Source of the DNA: Selaginella tamariscina
Lineage: Eukaryota > Streptophyta > Lycopodiopsida > Selaginellales > Selaginellaceae
Reading direction: 5' to 3'
NCBI GenBank assembly: GCA_003024785.1
Contig: PUQB01000013.1
Location: 248,001 to 312,000, forward strand
Length of the DNA: 64,000 nt
The notes under the pieces are model-generated. The model did no database searches. It had not been told where the DNA came from and was given only the letters and a program-made list of their open reading frames with translations. The position numbers and the translations under genes are program-made. Position 1 is the first letter of the stretch, and each line of letters begins with the position of its first letter. Positions 40,690-53,402 of the stretch are shown here, piece by piece.

Positions 40690-43600
40690 AGTTTAACTCA
40701 TGACTACTGATAGACTGATACCTTGCCACATTTCCTTTGTATGATTGTTATTCTTGAGCAAGATGTAGCTAGAGTGCAGAGGTCACTCCCCAACCAAAAC
40801 TTTATACAAATTATCTCAATCCTGCTTTTAGTTTTCAATGTTGGTGCCAGCTTGAAGACCTATTCAAGCATTTTGATTGCACACCTGGATGCTATGGAAC
40901 ATGCTAGAGACAGATTGTACAGCCTGCTTGAGAAGGTCCGTCAGGAGTATGTGGTTTGCTCCAATCCCAAGCCATCTTTCCCTTAGTGATACATACTTTC
41001 CTCCATTGTCTGTATATGCACATAAACATAGAATTGAAATTGTACATCTCCTGTATATCATATACATTTTGTATATGCATAATATAGAGAGAGAGATTAG
41101 CATATACAATCATGTTTTGTGATTGTGTGTGTGTGCTGCTTGAATGTTATGACATTGTAGGTGTAATACATGTATTCATGAAGCTAAAGCTTCTTTGACA
41201 TGGTTCTAGACATTGTGGATCATATATACTAAAGCTACCATCAGGTCTTCTTAACTGTAAACATTCACATTCACATTCGCATCCACATTTTCCTCTTCAC
41301 AAAACAAATTGTCCATGCTTTACATTTCTTTGCTCTTGTGCACTTACAAAAGCATAGTATATACACATAAACACCTATAGGTATACATACACATGTATGT
41401 ATATATCTAATATAAGTTTATATCAAGGATCATGCATGTAATGGCAACATGTTGGCATAAGCTAGGAGAGACTCCCCCATATGTGTCTCACTGGCCTAAA
41501 AGCTTTGTTTGACCTGCTTGATGATTCTTGCTAAGATAAATATGATGCACACATATATATTTGTTATATATGTTTGACATTGTAGTTCACATACACACAT
41601 GTACCTTATATTGTCAGTTGTATCCCAGCAGAGTGTGTGTTTAAATACATAACATTTAAAATATGTAAACTTGATGAAATGCATTGCAAACAAAGTATAA
41701 TTTATAATTTGTTCACAAGTTATAAAATCCCTTTAAGATGCTCAAGAACAACAACTTTATGCTTTTTTCATTGGTTGACAATGTTTAAAATGGTTTTCTT
41801 GTTTCCTTGGGTTCATTACCTAGTTTGGAAGCTTTATGTCCTTGTTCTCTATGTTTTTTGTTTGTCCTTGTCAGTTGTAAGTAATTCAATGCCTTCATTA
41901 TCAATAGAACCATTGTGGACTTATTTGATGGCATGGGCCCGTTACTCGTGAACTTGTCAATGAGATAATACCATTTATTTGCTTCTTTATTGTTACTAGA
42001 AACTTCATTGTAAGCCTTTAACTTTTTTGTACTTTGCATACTCTATTTTCATTTAATGCAATATGCCTCTACATCATTTTTAAAATCTGGGGATTGTGTT
42101 GTACAAAACCCATCATTGAAATGGAAAAAAAAACACAACTTACCAACAATTTTGATCTACACAATTTGCTATAAATTGATTTCTTACTTTGGGGGTTTGC
42201 TAATTCTTTTAGCATCTCTTCTTTAAACAAATGAGGAGCTCCACATGCTTATCCTCCCATCTTGATACCTTCATCTCGTTAGAATCCTTCTTTTTGCTTT
42301 CTTAAATCTTCTTTAAGCTCTGGGAAGACTACTGCACCTTTTCCTACTATCCTCTTTAAGATCTCCTACAATACAAATAAAAAGAGGTAATAAAAATAAA
42401 AAGAGAGCACATGCATATTAAATTTTTAAGAATAAGAGGTAAAGGAGACTGATTGGTAGTCATCACAAACCGTGGCGCCTTGAATGGCAATACCATTTAT
42501 AACCTAGGAAGTCTTCACAAGCTCGTGCACCTCTCCAAATGTTGCATCCATTATGATAATCACAAGGAGATGACAAGAGTGGGTTTTTTTTGTTGTGGTT
42601 AATCACACATTTCATCACACAACCGCAATGGTTTTTTGTCTAATTTTATTGAAGTGTGATTTTTTCTTGTGGTGAATTGGGATTGTAACTTTGTAATGGT
42701 TTACAATGTGGCATTTGGTATATGGTCTTGAGTATGTGGTTAAATGTGTGACTTTGTTTAAATTCTAACAAAATGGGCATGGCAGCCCATTAAAGAGCTA
42801 CTTCCTTTGTACAATTTATTTGGTCAAGTTAAACACAAACCTCAATGTGTCTAGAGATGCATCCAATGCAACAAATACCTGCATTATTTCATGCCTAATA
42901 TTATGATTTGTGTCACTTTAACAACTTGTGCACTATCAAACACTCTCTATTCGATACATGAAATTTCAATACCTTTTGCTCCCTTGTTATTAGTCGATAA
43001 TGGACTTCAACCCCTTTTGCTCCCTTGTTGGCATCAATGTCACCAATGTTCTAGTAACTGTAACATACTCCTCAAGTGCATTCATCTCATCATTGTCATC
43101 ATGTACAATCTAATGAGCTTCATCTCCCATGTAGTCAACATTGTGTTCTATGTATACGTCAATATTGTGGGTGGTTTTTGGCAACATCAAATTGAAATAT
43201 GTATAAGTCTTAATCCTTAATAGCTTCTTTTGCTTAGACAAATTTTAAAGCAAAGTCGATCGCTACCTCACATGTAGTGAATGACATATCCTTGTAGAAA
43301 TTAGATCTAGAAAAAATTCTTTTCTCTGGATATTGAGTTATGCACCATTTACATAGACACTTGAAAGGTCTTGGCATAGTGTTCCTTGTTGCTGCTATTA
43401 TTGACCACCAATATCAAACCTTATTACTTTTACACCATTGCATGATTCACAATGGCAAATATAATTACCCATCGCCCACACATAACGCATTGTATAGGGT
43501 GTCACTTTTTGTCAAACAATAATTGCTTTTGGCCTTATGATATTGTCAAAAAATTAAACCCAAACTATTTGCAATAATAATCGAACCATGCCACAATAGC

Positions 43601-45059
43601 TTTATAGTGACATTGAAGACTTGAAGCTCATATATCACCCCATAGTACATTGTATATTTTATCTACATACATAAATTCATCCATACAATGGCTAATATAT
43701 TATATGTATCTGACTTTTGCAACCAAATACAATCACATGTATATATGTGCAAATTTTCTAGAATAAATAAAATTATATAATTAGTTTATAATTCAATTTA
43801 ACTCCAAAACAAAACTCTAGCTATTAAAAAATTATGATATCTACTTATTAACAATATTTATATTAATGCCTACTTAAAAACATGGAGTTCTTAATAAACC
43901 TTTGTTTTAATTATTATTAAAAAATCAATTTATAACTTACATTAACATATAAAATCTCATAATGAACAGTGATGATAATTTTACAATCTCAACTTACTAA
44001 AACGTTATTACACCATTGTTTAACACAAAAATATTCAATTATGTATACATAGGAATTTAATATATTAATATGCTATAGGGCTATGTATTTATACATTTAT
44101 GGATTGTATATCCATATATGTACTTATTTCTATAACCTTTTATACATGCCCAAATGATATATGCATGCCAAAATGAAGCCAATTACACACATACACAATA
44201 TATATATTGCAATATAATATAGGTAGGATGGTCATTACAAATATGTTAGTATTCACATGTAGTGTGTATATACTAATGCATACACTAGTCTATATACTGA
44301 ATGCTAAAACCAAATATATTAAAGCTTTTTGTAGTTTCTAATTTTCAATTAAAACCTTGTTAATATGCAAAGTCATCTAGGTTTATAGATATTGTAATAC
44401 CACAATGAACTACTAACTCAGCAAACTTACAATATTTTTATAGATATTATAATATATATTGTAATTATTAAGCAGCATAAATTGTACTTTCTTTAAAAAC
44501 CAAACTATTTCAATAAACTACTTAATCAAATTTTAAGTTTTTTGTAAGTAGAGAGAGTGAGTACTTTAGCCCCATTGCCTTAATTTCAAAAAAAAACATT
44601 TTGCAAATGAATATTCATTGTTAACTTTGTTTATGGACATCCCACTTGCCATGTGACTTAAATCATGGCATGATTAGTTGCCTATAAGCTTTTGAGTAGG
44701 TCTTCGACTTGCCATCACACCTTTGTTGTACCCCCAACATGGTGGTGCCTCTAGACATCGGTAGGCAAGCCTTCTCCAATGCAGTAGGAGATCGAGCCTC
44801 AAACCTAGCCTCAACTTGGACAACAACGGCCTCGGATATCATAGCCTCCTCAACATCGAACATCACAACCTCAGACAACAACAACAACCTCAAACCCTAG
44901 CATGATAACATGACCACATTTAGCTTTGCTGGTGCTAAAGGAAGAAGTGACTTCTATCCAAGTGGAAGATCGGATGCAGTATATAAAGAGAGAGAGAAAG
45001 AGACACACACACATATACAATATGTAGCCAAAAACTTCACAACAGCATTGGCTGTAGAT
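40690..45059. other. Intergenic with scattered coding-like debris
   Basis: Short frames at 40723-40986 (+), about 42100-42360 (- strand, Lys/Glu-rich) and 42891-43220 (+) show no recognisable family. Composition is moderately AT-rich. I see no complete gene. Confidence 0.4.
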
Positions 45060-45400
45060 TGCAAAGAGATTTCAAGAGAGATTTGGATATGATGATCGAG
45101 ATGTAAAAGCTTGCATGAAGAAATGGGATAACATTGTCAACAATTACAAGCACATTCATGATTATGGCAAGCAAACAGGTAGTGCAAATTACTTTAAGCT
45201 AATATCAAATGAGATAAAGAACCTTGGACTTTCATATGTGTACCATGAGCTATATGAGCAAGTAGATAGTTTTATGGGTGCTCAAGTTGCTTCATTCTTG
45301 AGAATTACAATTGATATAGAAAATCATGCAAAGGACATCCTTGGACAAGGTGTTGAAAATGAAGCTTCAAAGATGTTAGGTAAGGATCCATTATAAGACA
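45060..45400 (+). pseudogene. Myb/SANT-like (trihelix) domain, probable Harbinger ORF1 remnant
   Basis: From about 45060 a frame reads AKRFQERFGYDDRDVKACMKKWDNIVNNYKHIHDYGKQTGSANYF when taken piecewise, continuing to a stop at 45396. This pattern (R---ACMKKWDNLV--YK-I-D---KTG) is the Myb/SANT-like DNA-binding domain found in the accessory protein of PIF/Harbinger elements and in trihelix regulators. The N-terminal helix is cut by upstream stops. A transposase remnant of the same superfamily follows at 47480-48140 on the same strand, so the two may be one element. Confidence 0.5.
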
Positions 45401-45875
45401 GAACCAAGGTCTCTAGCGGTTGATATAAGAAGGCATCTCCATCATTGGTGAGAGCAACATATTGTTGGCACAACAAAATGCAAAGTTGAGATGATAGCAT
45501 GAGTGGTAGTGTCAACAAGCTGAAAGGAGACTCGCAATTGGACAACAGAGAGCTAATGCAACAAGCCTATTTACATCTGCATTTGATCGTTTAATGACTG
45601 CATTATGTAGAGATGCAACACATGAATAAAAGCATTCTCATATTTTTGGTATTATTAATTTTTAATAAAAAACTTTTTTTGCTTGATTACAGAGTCAACA
45701 TTCAAATGAATCAAATGTTGGGAGCATAACAACTCATGTAAATCGAAATTGAAAAAGATAGTGTTAGCAATGACAGTTGATGGATGTCATAGTTTTTATT
45801 ATGACTCCTCTTTACTTTGGACATTAATTGTTTTTACCTACTATATTATGTTGATGAACCTTAAATATAATAGAA

Positions 45876-47490
45876 AACAGGCCCACTTAGTGCACTTGAG
45901 TATCTGGTGATGGTCCGGCCGAGTGTCATTAGATATTTATGGAAAACTCTAAGCGAAGCTAGAACTTACCTTATAGAAAACCCACCCCCAATTTTGATGT
46001 TCTAGTTAATCTGATTGGTTAATGCAAATGAGTTCAGCGCATCAAGTAGAGTTAAGAACACCCCTATAGAACCCTTAGTGAACTCTCAAAAACTCGATAA
46101 GGAAACCTTATCAACTAAGAACCCACAACCACAATTTAAATAAGGACATGAACATGCTTTGTTTAACTGTGAGTGTTACTCTTAACTTGACGAGAAGGAG
46201 GTTGGAGACAAGCTTCAACCTCTGACTCTTGGAACATGCATTTCAACAAGACCTCCCATGCATGGGTTCGTTAAGGATAAGCTACCCCGAAGGTGGGACG
46301 TACCCCTGTTATCTAGAAGTTAAGGCAACACAATATAGGGTTGTACCTTAACAACACAAACTAAAGCTTGCAAGAGTAACAGACTTAGTCATGAACCCAG
46401 AAACCCTCACTCTTACATACTCTACCTTATTTATGTGACAAAGCCCCTCCCCTCCCCTTTCTTATATGTGTAAGTGGGCTGGCACGAAATTCCAAGCCCT
46501 TAGTTAATGAGATGAGTTTAATTAACTTAACTCTCACCCTTAAACCCTACCCAAGGGGTGGGGGGTGTGCGTTAGGGCAACCCTAGGATTATGTCAATCC
46601 ACATTTGTGGCACTTAATGCAACTCTTGAATTTAAGGGGCTATGGCATGATAACCCACATCGTGGAAGGCAGTGTCATATGGAGATGTGACACTAGGCTA
46701 AACATCACACGATACAACGCCTAAGGCACGCCCTTTAGGGTTGTGTCATGGGTTTGTCGCTAAGGGGTTGGATACTCTAGCAAACATGCATGCTTGTGCT
46801 CGCACTAGGGTGTTAAGCTTTGAGCATCCACTCAAGGGAGGTTAGGTCTTGTAACTAGGTACTTTGGTACACTTGGCTAGGGTAGTGTTCTCCTTGGAAT
46901 CCAAGGGTTGAACAACCTAAACTTGTTAATAGGAGCCCTTTTGTGAAGCACTTGCAAGGTCATGTATTTAGGGTTATCCAAACCTAACCTTATGAAGTTT
47001 GTTTAGCAGAACACTCATGTCCGCCTACGGCGCACACTGGTGTCCTCACTAAGTACTAGCCCTAGGTCTAGGATATAACTTGACCACTCAAGTCCTCAAG
47101 GGTTAGTCGTGGTTTAGGGTACCCCTTGTCACCCTAAAGGGGTTGTATGCCCATACGAGAGTGATTCCTCAAGGGGTAAGTGACGATGCCTTAGCTCTGT
47201 CACAGGGGTATGTGTGAGACACATCTCTTTTGTGGGGTTAAGGCATGAGTCTATCTAGGTCTATTGAAATAGGATCTTAAAGTCTACTCGGGATATCCTT
47301 TATGGTTCGGGAGATGGTCATTTTAAGGAACTTAGGGTAGGACTTTAAGTCTTGGGTTTAACTAGGCATTTGAGTTAAACTCTTAAGGTCATCTTCGAAG
47401 ACTTAGCGTTGCTCACACAGGGTGATGGCACTAGATGGCCACTAGGCAGCCACGTGTTGCCACATGTTGACCCTTCGGGTTAAAACTCTA
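45876..47490. mobile_element. ~1.6-kb non-coding insertion flanked by 9-bp direct repeats
   Basis: ATAATAGAA occurs at 45867-45875 and at 47491-47499, at the two edges of a block whose base composition is clearly GC-richer than its surroundings. The block has no coding frame of note. Nine-base target duplications are typical of Mutator-like elements, but I see no terminal inverted repeats, and no TG...CA ends for a solo LTR. It splits the Myb-like and transposase remnants of a Harbinger-type element. Confidence 0.45.
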
Positions 47491-47499
47491 ATAATAGAA

Positions 47500-48140
47500 C
47501 TTATTAATTCTTTGATAATAACTTTGATTCTAATGAAATTGATGGTAAATCCGACAATAAAGAAGAAGAAGATAATGATTAATACATTCACTATAAAATG
47601 AAGAAGGTTGTAGTTGATGTAACATCAACATCATGATGGGTAAAGCCTCAAAGGTATACTTGGTGGGATATATTCATGAAAGATGTGTATAACAATGAAC
47701 ATTGGACAAGGAAGCTACGCATGTTAAAATATGTAATGTGTTGGAGCCTGATATTGCAAAAAAAGATACATGGTTTTGAAATGATATTCCAATTAATGTT
47801 AAAGTGGGTGTAACTTTGTACAAGTTGATGAAGAATTTAGATTGTGATGAGCTGGCATAAAAAATTTGCTATAGGGGAGTCAATTACACAAAGAATTGTG
47901 ATAGAGATTGTTTAAGCAATTATTCATCGATATTATTATAAGATTACTTTTCCAGCAACTGAGAATGAGGCATGTATTGTTTCCAACGAGTTTCAGAAGA
48001 TAACTCATACTACATTACCAAATGTGGTGGGAGTGATTGATTGCACACACATTAAAATTCTTCAATTGGACACTCTAGATTACTTTGATCGAAAGCAACA
48101 ATATAGCATTATCTTACAAGTTATTGTTGATGTAAAAAAA
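47500..48140 (+). pseudogene. PIF/Harbinger-type transposase remnant
   Basis: An acidic N-terminal stretch (NFDSNEIDGKSDNKEEEDND) is followed by a helix-turn-helix-like part (KFAIGESITQRIVIEIV-AIIHRYYYKITFPA) and FQKI-HTTLPNVVGVIDCTHIKI. This contains the first catalytic Asp in the IDCTH motif, then YFDRKQQYSIILQVIVD. In the family this DDE nuclease cuts and joins at TWA sites. The homology ends near 48140, before the second Asp. Earlier parts need frame changes, so this is a broken copy. Confidence 0.6.
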
Positions 48141-49509
48141 AATAAATAAATGATTTCAAAATATAAATGTAAGTTGGCTAGGTATATAATTTTTAAGTTT
48201 AAAATATTATTTATTTTCTTGATAATGTAGGTAACATACATGATATGCGTGTTTGGACAAATTCAAATTCAATTTGGATTTTTGAAACAAAAGTTTTGGT
48301 GTTTGAATGGTGTTAACATGGGTAAATTTTCATGTACATAGAAATCATTATTCACGATGTAGAAAAAGCTTTCCCAGTTAAAGGTTATGGAATTTCAATT
48401 TAAAATAACTTTATATATACCTTATTTCATTTCTAAGGTCAAAAATAGGATTTTGCTTTAGCCATTGTCATGTTATAACATTAATAAAATAGCTTTCTCA
48501 CAAAACAAGAATATATTCAATAGATATATATCAGATATAATAATCATGCACTTATATTACTAAATGATTACAAAGTGATAACAAGTGTGGAGACTTACCT
48601 CTTTCTTAAGGATTCTCTCTCTCATGCATTGCTCTCCATAGCCTTCATAGCCTTCCTAGCCTCCTCCTTGTTCTAACAGAATCATGTTCTCATCCAACCG
48701 TCATGTTTGTTTCCTATCTGCATAAGATTCTTTATACCAAATTTTTCCTACTGCTCCTTTCATACTAATTTCTTCCACAATAAGAACGTTCTATGTATGC
48801 AATTCTTACATACTATATTTTTGATCCCTAATAGATTTAAAATTAAATAATGTAGTTAAACATTAAGCACATGTTGTTAAAGTATGTCATATACTTCACA
48901 ACCTTTTTAATTGATGAAGGCCAAACATATTTAAAAAAAGAATTACAAGCATGATATAAAAAGACTAAAAAACAACCATTGTGATGCAATTCAAATCAAT
49001 TAAAAAGTTACATATTCAAGACTAGAATTGTTGCAAGAGTGGATGTTTTGGAGCATTATTTGTGTTTTAATACTTAAAAGTTATATTAGATTTTTTTAAT
49101 TAATTATTACTATTAATAAAAGTTAATCAATATTAAGTAAATATTATAAAAGAATAAAAACCGCTTGTAAATTGCTAATGTAAAATATAATTAAATTATA
49201 ATGAGCCCATTGCCACATAAGTGTTAAATAAGCCCTACTTAAATTATGCAACAAGTGGGAATGAATTAGTAAGGAAATTACAAATGGGATCCTCCACCAT
49301 AATAATTAAATAAATATAATGATATGCAAACTCAAGTGGGAAAGGGATTTCCTTCAATATTTTTTGTTAAATACGTTTATTACACTTATGCTAAGCACAA
49401 GGGAGGACATTATTAAGAATTTATACTAGGTAATTTAATAGCAGATTTATGATTACCGTTATTAACCAGCTATAGAATATACTAAGAATATTGATTTGAG
49501 ATGTGAGCT
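48141..49509. other. AT-rich intergenic DNA upstream of the PPR gene
   Basis: No coding sequence recognised. It should contain the promoter and leader of the PPR gene starting at 49510. Confidence 0.5.
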
Positions 49510-51657
49510 ATGCCTTGCATCTGGAACTTTACGCTCCTAACAGCAGCCTCGTCCCTACTTGATCTTCCAAAGGACGATCGCAAACCATCAACACGCATAT
49601 CACGCAACAAAATGAGGAAGAACAGGGACCAAACCGCACGCAGGCAGAAAGAATCCACAGTATCACCAGATCAGATTATCCAAACAGAGATTGAACAGCT
49701 GACTGAAGCCACAGACGCTGCCACGTATGCACTCCTCATCCGGAGGTGCGGGCGGGCAAGAGCCGTACGAGAAGGGAGAAAACTCCACGCAAGCGTCTTC
49801 AAGACGGGACATGACAAGCTGGTAAGGCTTCAGAACCTGCTCATCCAAATGTACGGTGAATGTGGGGACCTCCGTACAGCGAGACGCGTGTTCGATGATA
49901 TCTCGAATCCGAACATCTTCTCGTGGAACATAATGCTCGCTGCATATACCCAGAATGGGCGTCCCAGGGAGGCATTACAGATGTCCCAGAGAATGCCCTT
50001 TGAAGGGATGCTGGCCGACAGGGTGACATACGTAATCCTGCTGCATGCATGCTCTCAAACGGGCGCGTTACGGGAAGGGAGGATAATCCACGCGGGAGTT
50101 GTCGCCAGCCGCCTCGAGACGAACGTGGTAGCCGCTACTGCTGTCGTTGATATGTACGGCAAATGCGGGAGCGTGAGGGATGCAAGCATGGCCTTCGACA
50201 AGATCCCTCCTTCCCGCCGCGATGTCGTCGCGTGGAACGCAATGATATCTGCGTACGCCTTAAACGGGTACGGAAGGCACGCCTTGGAGCTTCTACGTGC
50301 CATGGAAGAGTGTTCGTGCCGGCCCGACCCCTGCACTTACGTCGGGCTCCTCGACGCGTGTTCGGGTATGAACTCGCTGGAGGACGGCAGGAGCATCCAC
50401 TCCAGGATCGTGTCGGACAGGCTGGACACGAACGTCATCGTCGGTACGGCGCTCGTCAGCATGTACGGCAAGTGCGGCTGCCTGTCTTCCGCCGTGTCAG
50501 TGTTCAACGGTATGATGACGAGGAGCCCCATAACGTGGACGGCTATGCTCGGCGGGTATGCCCGTGCCGGGCATACCGCGGAGGCTCTGAGGCACTTCGA
50601 GAGGATGAAAACCGAAGACATAAGGATCGACGTAGTGTCGTATACTATTGCTGTTGATGCTTGTGCTGCTCTCAAGGACTTTGCTAAAGGCAGGGAGATT
50701 CACATGGAGATAGAGTTTAACCGGGTCGAGGTGAACGAGATCCTTGCATATGCACTTGTAAACATGTATAGCGAGTGTGGGAAAGTGGAGTTCCTCAGAA
50801 ACTTTGTGCTTAGGCAACGGAACACGATCATGTGGAATGCACTCATCAGCTCGTATAACCGTGTGGAGAACAAGGAGGCGGTCAAGCTTTATATAGAGAT
50901 GTCAGCCAGGGGAGTGAAGCCCGACCGGAGCACGTTTGTGGCAGTTTTAAGTGCATGTGGGAGTATCCAGGCACTTGCTGAGGGGCGAATGATTCACACA
51001 CATGTGATATCGTATTGTTGCGATAATGATCCAGTTGTTGCTGCAGCACTTACCGAAATGTACGGCAACTGCCGGAGCCTCCCGGAGGCCGTCTCGTGTT
51101 TTCGTGGGGTGACCAAGAAGAACAGCGTGGTACTGTGGACGACCATGATCGGGGTGTACGGAGACCACCAGGAGGTAGACGATGCACTGCGGTGCTTCTC
51201 AGGGATGCTTCAGAGGGGGCTCGAGCCAAACGAGCTCACGTTCGTCAGCGTCTTGCTGGCGTGCTCGAGGTCAGGATGTCTTGAGCAAGCCTTGACATAC
51301 TTCAGGATCATGGTACACGACTGTGATATTCGACCCCAAGAAGCTCATTACAACATTGTGGTTGACCTCTTGAGTCGGTCTGGGAAGCTCGGAGATGCAT
51401 TTGACCTGGTTCAGAACATGCCGTTTGTACCCACCGCTCCAGTGTGGATGTGTCTGTTAAGTGCAGCCAGGGCTCACCGGGACGTGGACATCGGTAGACA
51501 TGCAGGTGAGAAGGTATTCGAGGCCGAACCCAGGAATGCACTAGCGTATCTGGTGCTCGGTAAGCTGTACGCCGAAGTTGGACTGTGGGATGAAGTTGTT
51601 AGTCTTAAGAAGCTTATGGAGGACAGGGGTCTTAAGAGGGACAGTACTGATGCGTAA
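49510..51657 (+). CDS. PLS-class pentatricopeptide repeat protein, intronless
   Basis: A 715-residue uninterrupted frame. After a basic N-terminus (residues 1-60, possibly an organelle-targeting peptide) comes an array of P, L and S repeats from about residue 70 to 640. Signature blocks recur as EGR-IH, MYG-CG, VFD-I, SWN-M--AY, NG and ALEL---M. The C-terminus (APVWMCLLSAARAH ... YLVLGKLYAEVGLWDEV) is an E-domain-like tail that stops without a DYW deaminase. PLS/E PPR proteins bind organellar RNA and often specify C-to-U editing sites, recruiting a deaminase in trans. Exons are GC-richer than the flanks. The stop lies 17 bases from the stop of the opposing PPR gene. Confidence 0.93.
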   Translation: MPCIWNFTLLTAASSLLDLPKDDRKPSTRISRNKMRKNRDQTARRQKESTVSPDQIIQTEIEQLTEATDAATYALLIRRCGRARAVREGRKLHASVFKTGHDKLVRLQNLLIQMYGECGDLRTARRVFDDISNPNIFSWNIMLAAYTQNGRPREALQMSQRMPFEGMLADRVTYVILLHACSQTGALREGRIIHAGVVASRLETNVVAATAVVDMYGKCGSVRDASMAFDKIPPSRRDVVAWNAMISAYALNGYGRHALELLRAMEECSCRPDPCTYVGLLDACSGMNSLEDGRSIHSRIVSDRLDTNVIVGTALVSMYGKCGCLSSAVSVFNGMMTRSPITWTAMLGGYARAGHTAEALRHFERMKTEDIRIDVVSYTIAVDACAALKDFAKGREIHMEIEFNRVEVNEILAYALVNMYSECGKVEFLRNFVLRQRNTIMWNALISSYNRVENKEAVKLYIEMSARGVKPDRSTFVAVLSACGSIQALAEGRMIHTHVISYCCDNDPVVAAALTEMYGNCRSLPEAVSCFRGVTKKNSVVLWTTMIGVYGDHQEVDDALRCFSGMLQRGLEPNELTFVSVLLACSRSGCLEQALTYFRIMVHDCDIRPQEAHYNIVVDLLSRSGKLGDAFDLVQNMPFVPTAPVWMCLLSAARAHRDVDIGRHAGEKVFEAEPRNALAYLVLGKLYAEVGLWDEVVSLKKLMEDRGLKRDSTDA

Positions 51658-51674
51658 TTATATACCATCATTGT

Positions 51675-53402
51675 CTAGCTAGTGTACATGTTGGAGAGAA
51701 GCACATACGGCTTATGGCTTGTACAATCAAGCACAACCATCTCGTTTGCAACCCGTTCCCCACGTTTCACATCTCTATGAATCTTACACCCTCCGAGGAG
51801 GGTGTTCCACGCGACAGCATCCGGCAAGAATGGCATATCCCTCACAAGATCCTCCGCATCTTCAAGGTGCTTTGCACGCCCCAGAACATCCACCATACAA
51901 CAGTAATGCTCCTTGGTCAGCTGCATACCGTGGTCCGAGCTAACTGACATGAACAAGGTCCTACCGCGGCTAACCAGACCGAGGTGACTGCAACCTGTGA
52001 GGATCGTAACAAATGTAACATCGTCGGGTTCGATCCCGTCGAGTAACATTAGGTTGAAGATTTGAATCCCCTTTTCAAACTCTCCATTGTGTATGTAAGT
52101 CGCCACCATTGCAGTCCACGTTATAGTATCTGACTTTGGCATTTGTTCGAAAACCTAAACATACACACACGCATTAAGTATATGTGTATGTGTATACATA
52201 TATTATACCCACCATTCTTGCCTCCTTGAGAAGACCATTGTGAGAATAAGCAGCCATCACTGCAATACAAGAAACATTATCTTTAACAGGCATTTGCTCG
52301 AAAACTTGGACGGCTTCCACGAGTTTCCCCTTCCGACCACAGACTTCTATAGCTATGGTGCAGGACACCACGTCAAGGACTGGCATTTTGTGGAAACTCG
52401 ACAGACACTCGTGGTTATACCCACTACGGGCGTATGCCCATAGAACGGCATTCCACACGGACAAGGTGCGCTCACGCATACCCTGAAACATCCTGTTTGC
52501 ATCCTCGATGTGCCCGTTCTGAACATACGTGGCTATCATCTGGACGATCGACACCTTGTTGGGCTCCTTCATGTTTTCGAATGCCACCTTGGCATCCGCA
52601 AAACGTCCGTTTCCCGCGTGCCCCTGGAACATACAGTTGAAGGTGACCGCGTTGTGGTTGGGCATCCTCGAGAGAATGCACTCTGCAGCGGAGGTATCAC
52701 CAGACAGCGCAAACGCGCCCAGCAGGGTGTTCCAGGACACTATGTCCAGCTGCGGCATCGCCTGAAACAGGGCTCTTGCGAGGTGGACGTGTCCGAGCTC
52801 GGCGTACACGGACATGATCGCGTTCCACGACACGAGGTCGCGCCGTGGCATCCTCGAGAAGACATCTTCGGCATGTGCGATGCCAGAGCTGCAGTGGATG
52901 AGTGCATTCCACGAGACGACGTCGAGTTCAGGAGCGTGATCAAAGAGTGCCTTTGCCTCCGTGGTGTACCCGGCTCGGGCATATGCACCGAGCATTGCGT
53001 TCCATGAGAGCAAGTTTGAAGCCGGACTCTTTTCAAGTAGCCGTCTGCATTCGTGCAGACGCCCGTTCTGGGCATACGCTGACAGGAGTGTATTCCAGGA
53101 GACGATGTTCCTCTCTGGCATTGCCCGTAAGAAAAACTCCTCTCCATATGTGAGGTGCCCGGAAGAGGTATATGCTGAGAGTACAATGTTGTACGTGTAC
53201 ACATTTGGGTCTTGGATTTCACGGAATACGGATATGGCCTCGTATAGACTTCCGACTCTTGCATACATGTCGATGAGGGATTGAAAAGGAAGACGCATTG
53301 GCGAATCTGCGGTGCAGATCCAACGACCTGACGGTGCAGAAACCTTCCTTCCGAAACATCTCTACATGTTCTCAACAGATGCGCTATATGAGAAATGCTC
53401 AT
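51675..53402 (-). CDS. S-motif-rich pentatricopeptide repeat protein with one 58-bp intron
   Basis: Exon 2 (51675-52154) and exon 1 (52213-53298, or to 53402) join in phase to read ARMVFEQMPKSD across the junction. From the ATG at 53298 the product is 521 residues. It is almost all short ~31-residue S-type repeats (VSWNTLLSAYAQNG, LLSWNAMLGAYARAG, VVSWNALI and so on), ending in an E1-like part (PDAVAWNTLLGGCKIH ... YVLLSNMYTS) without E+ or DYW. An upstream frame from ATG 53402 encodes a typical PPR N-terminus (LLRTCRDVSEGRFLH) but is one base out of register near 53300. The second repeat near VVSWNALIHCSSG is a few residues short. Probable role: sequence-specific binding of mitochondrial or plastid RNA. 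Confidence 0.9.

Noticed and set aside
42891..43220. 109-residue + strand frame
   Set aside because: Hydrophobic AT-rich chance frame with no recognised motif, and it lies among decayed sequence.
45876..47490. Idea that this GC-richer block is a solo LTR
   Set aside because: Ends are not TG...CA, and the flanking repeat is nine bases rather than five.
50163..50657. 164-residue frame inside the first PPR gene, and several minus-strand frames over both PPR genes
   Set aside because: Shadow frames of GC-rich PPR coding sequence.
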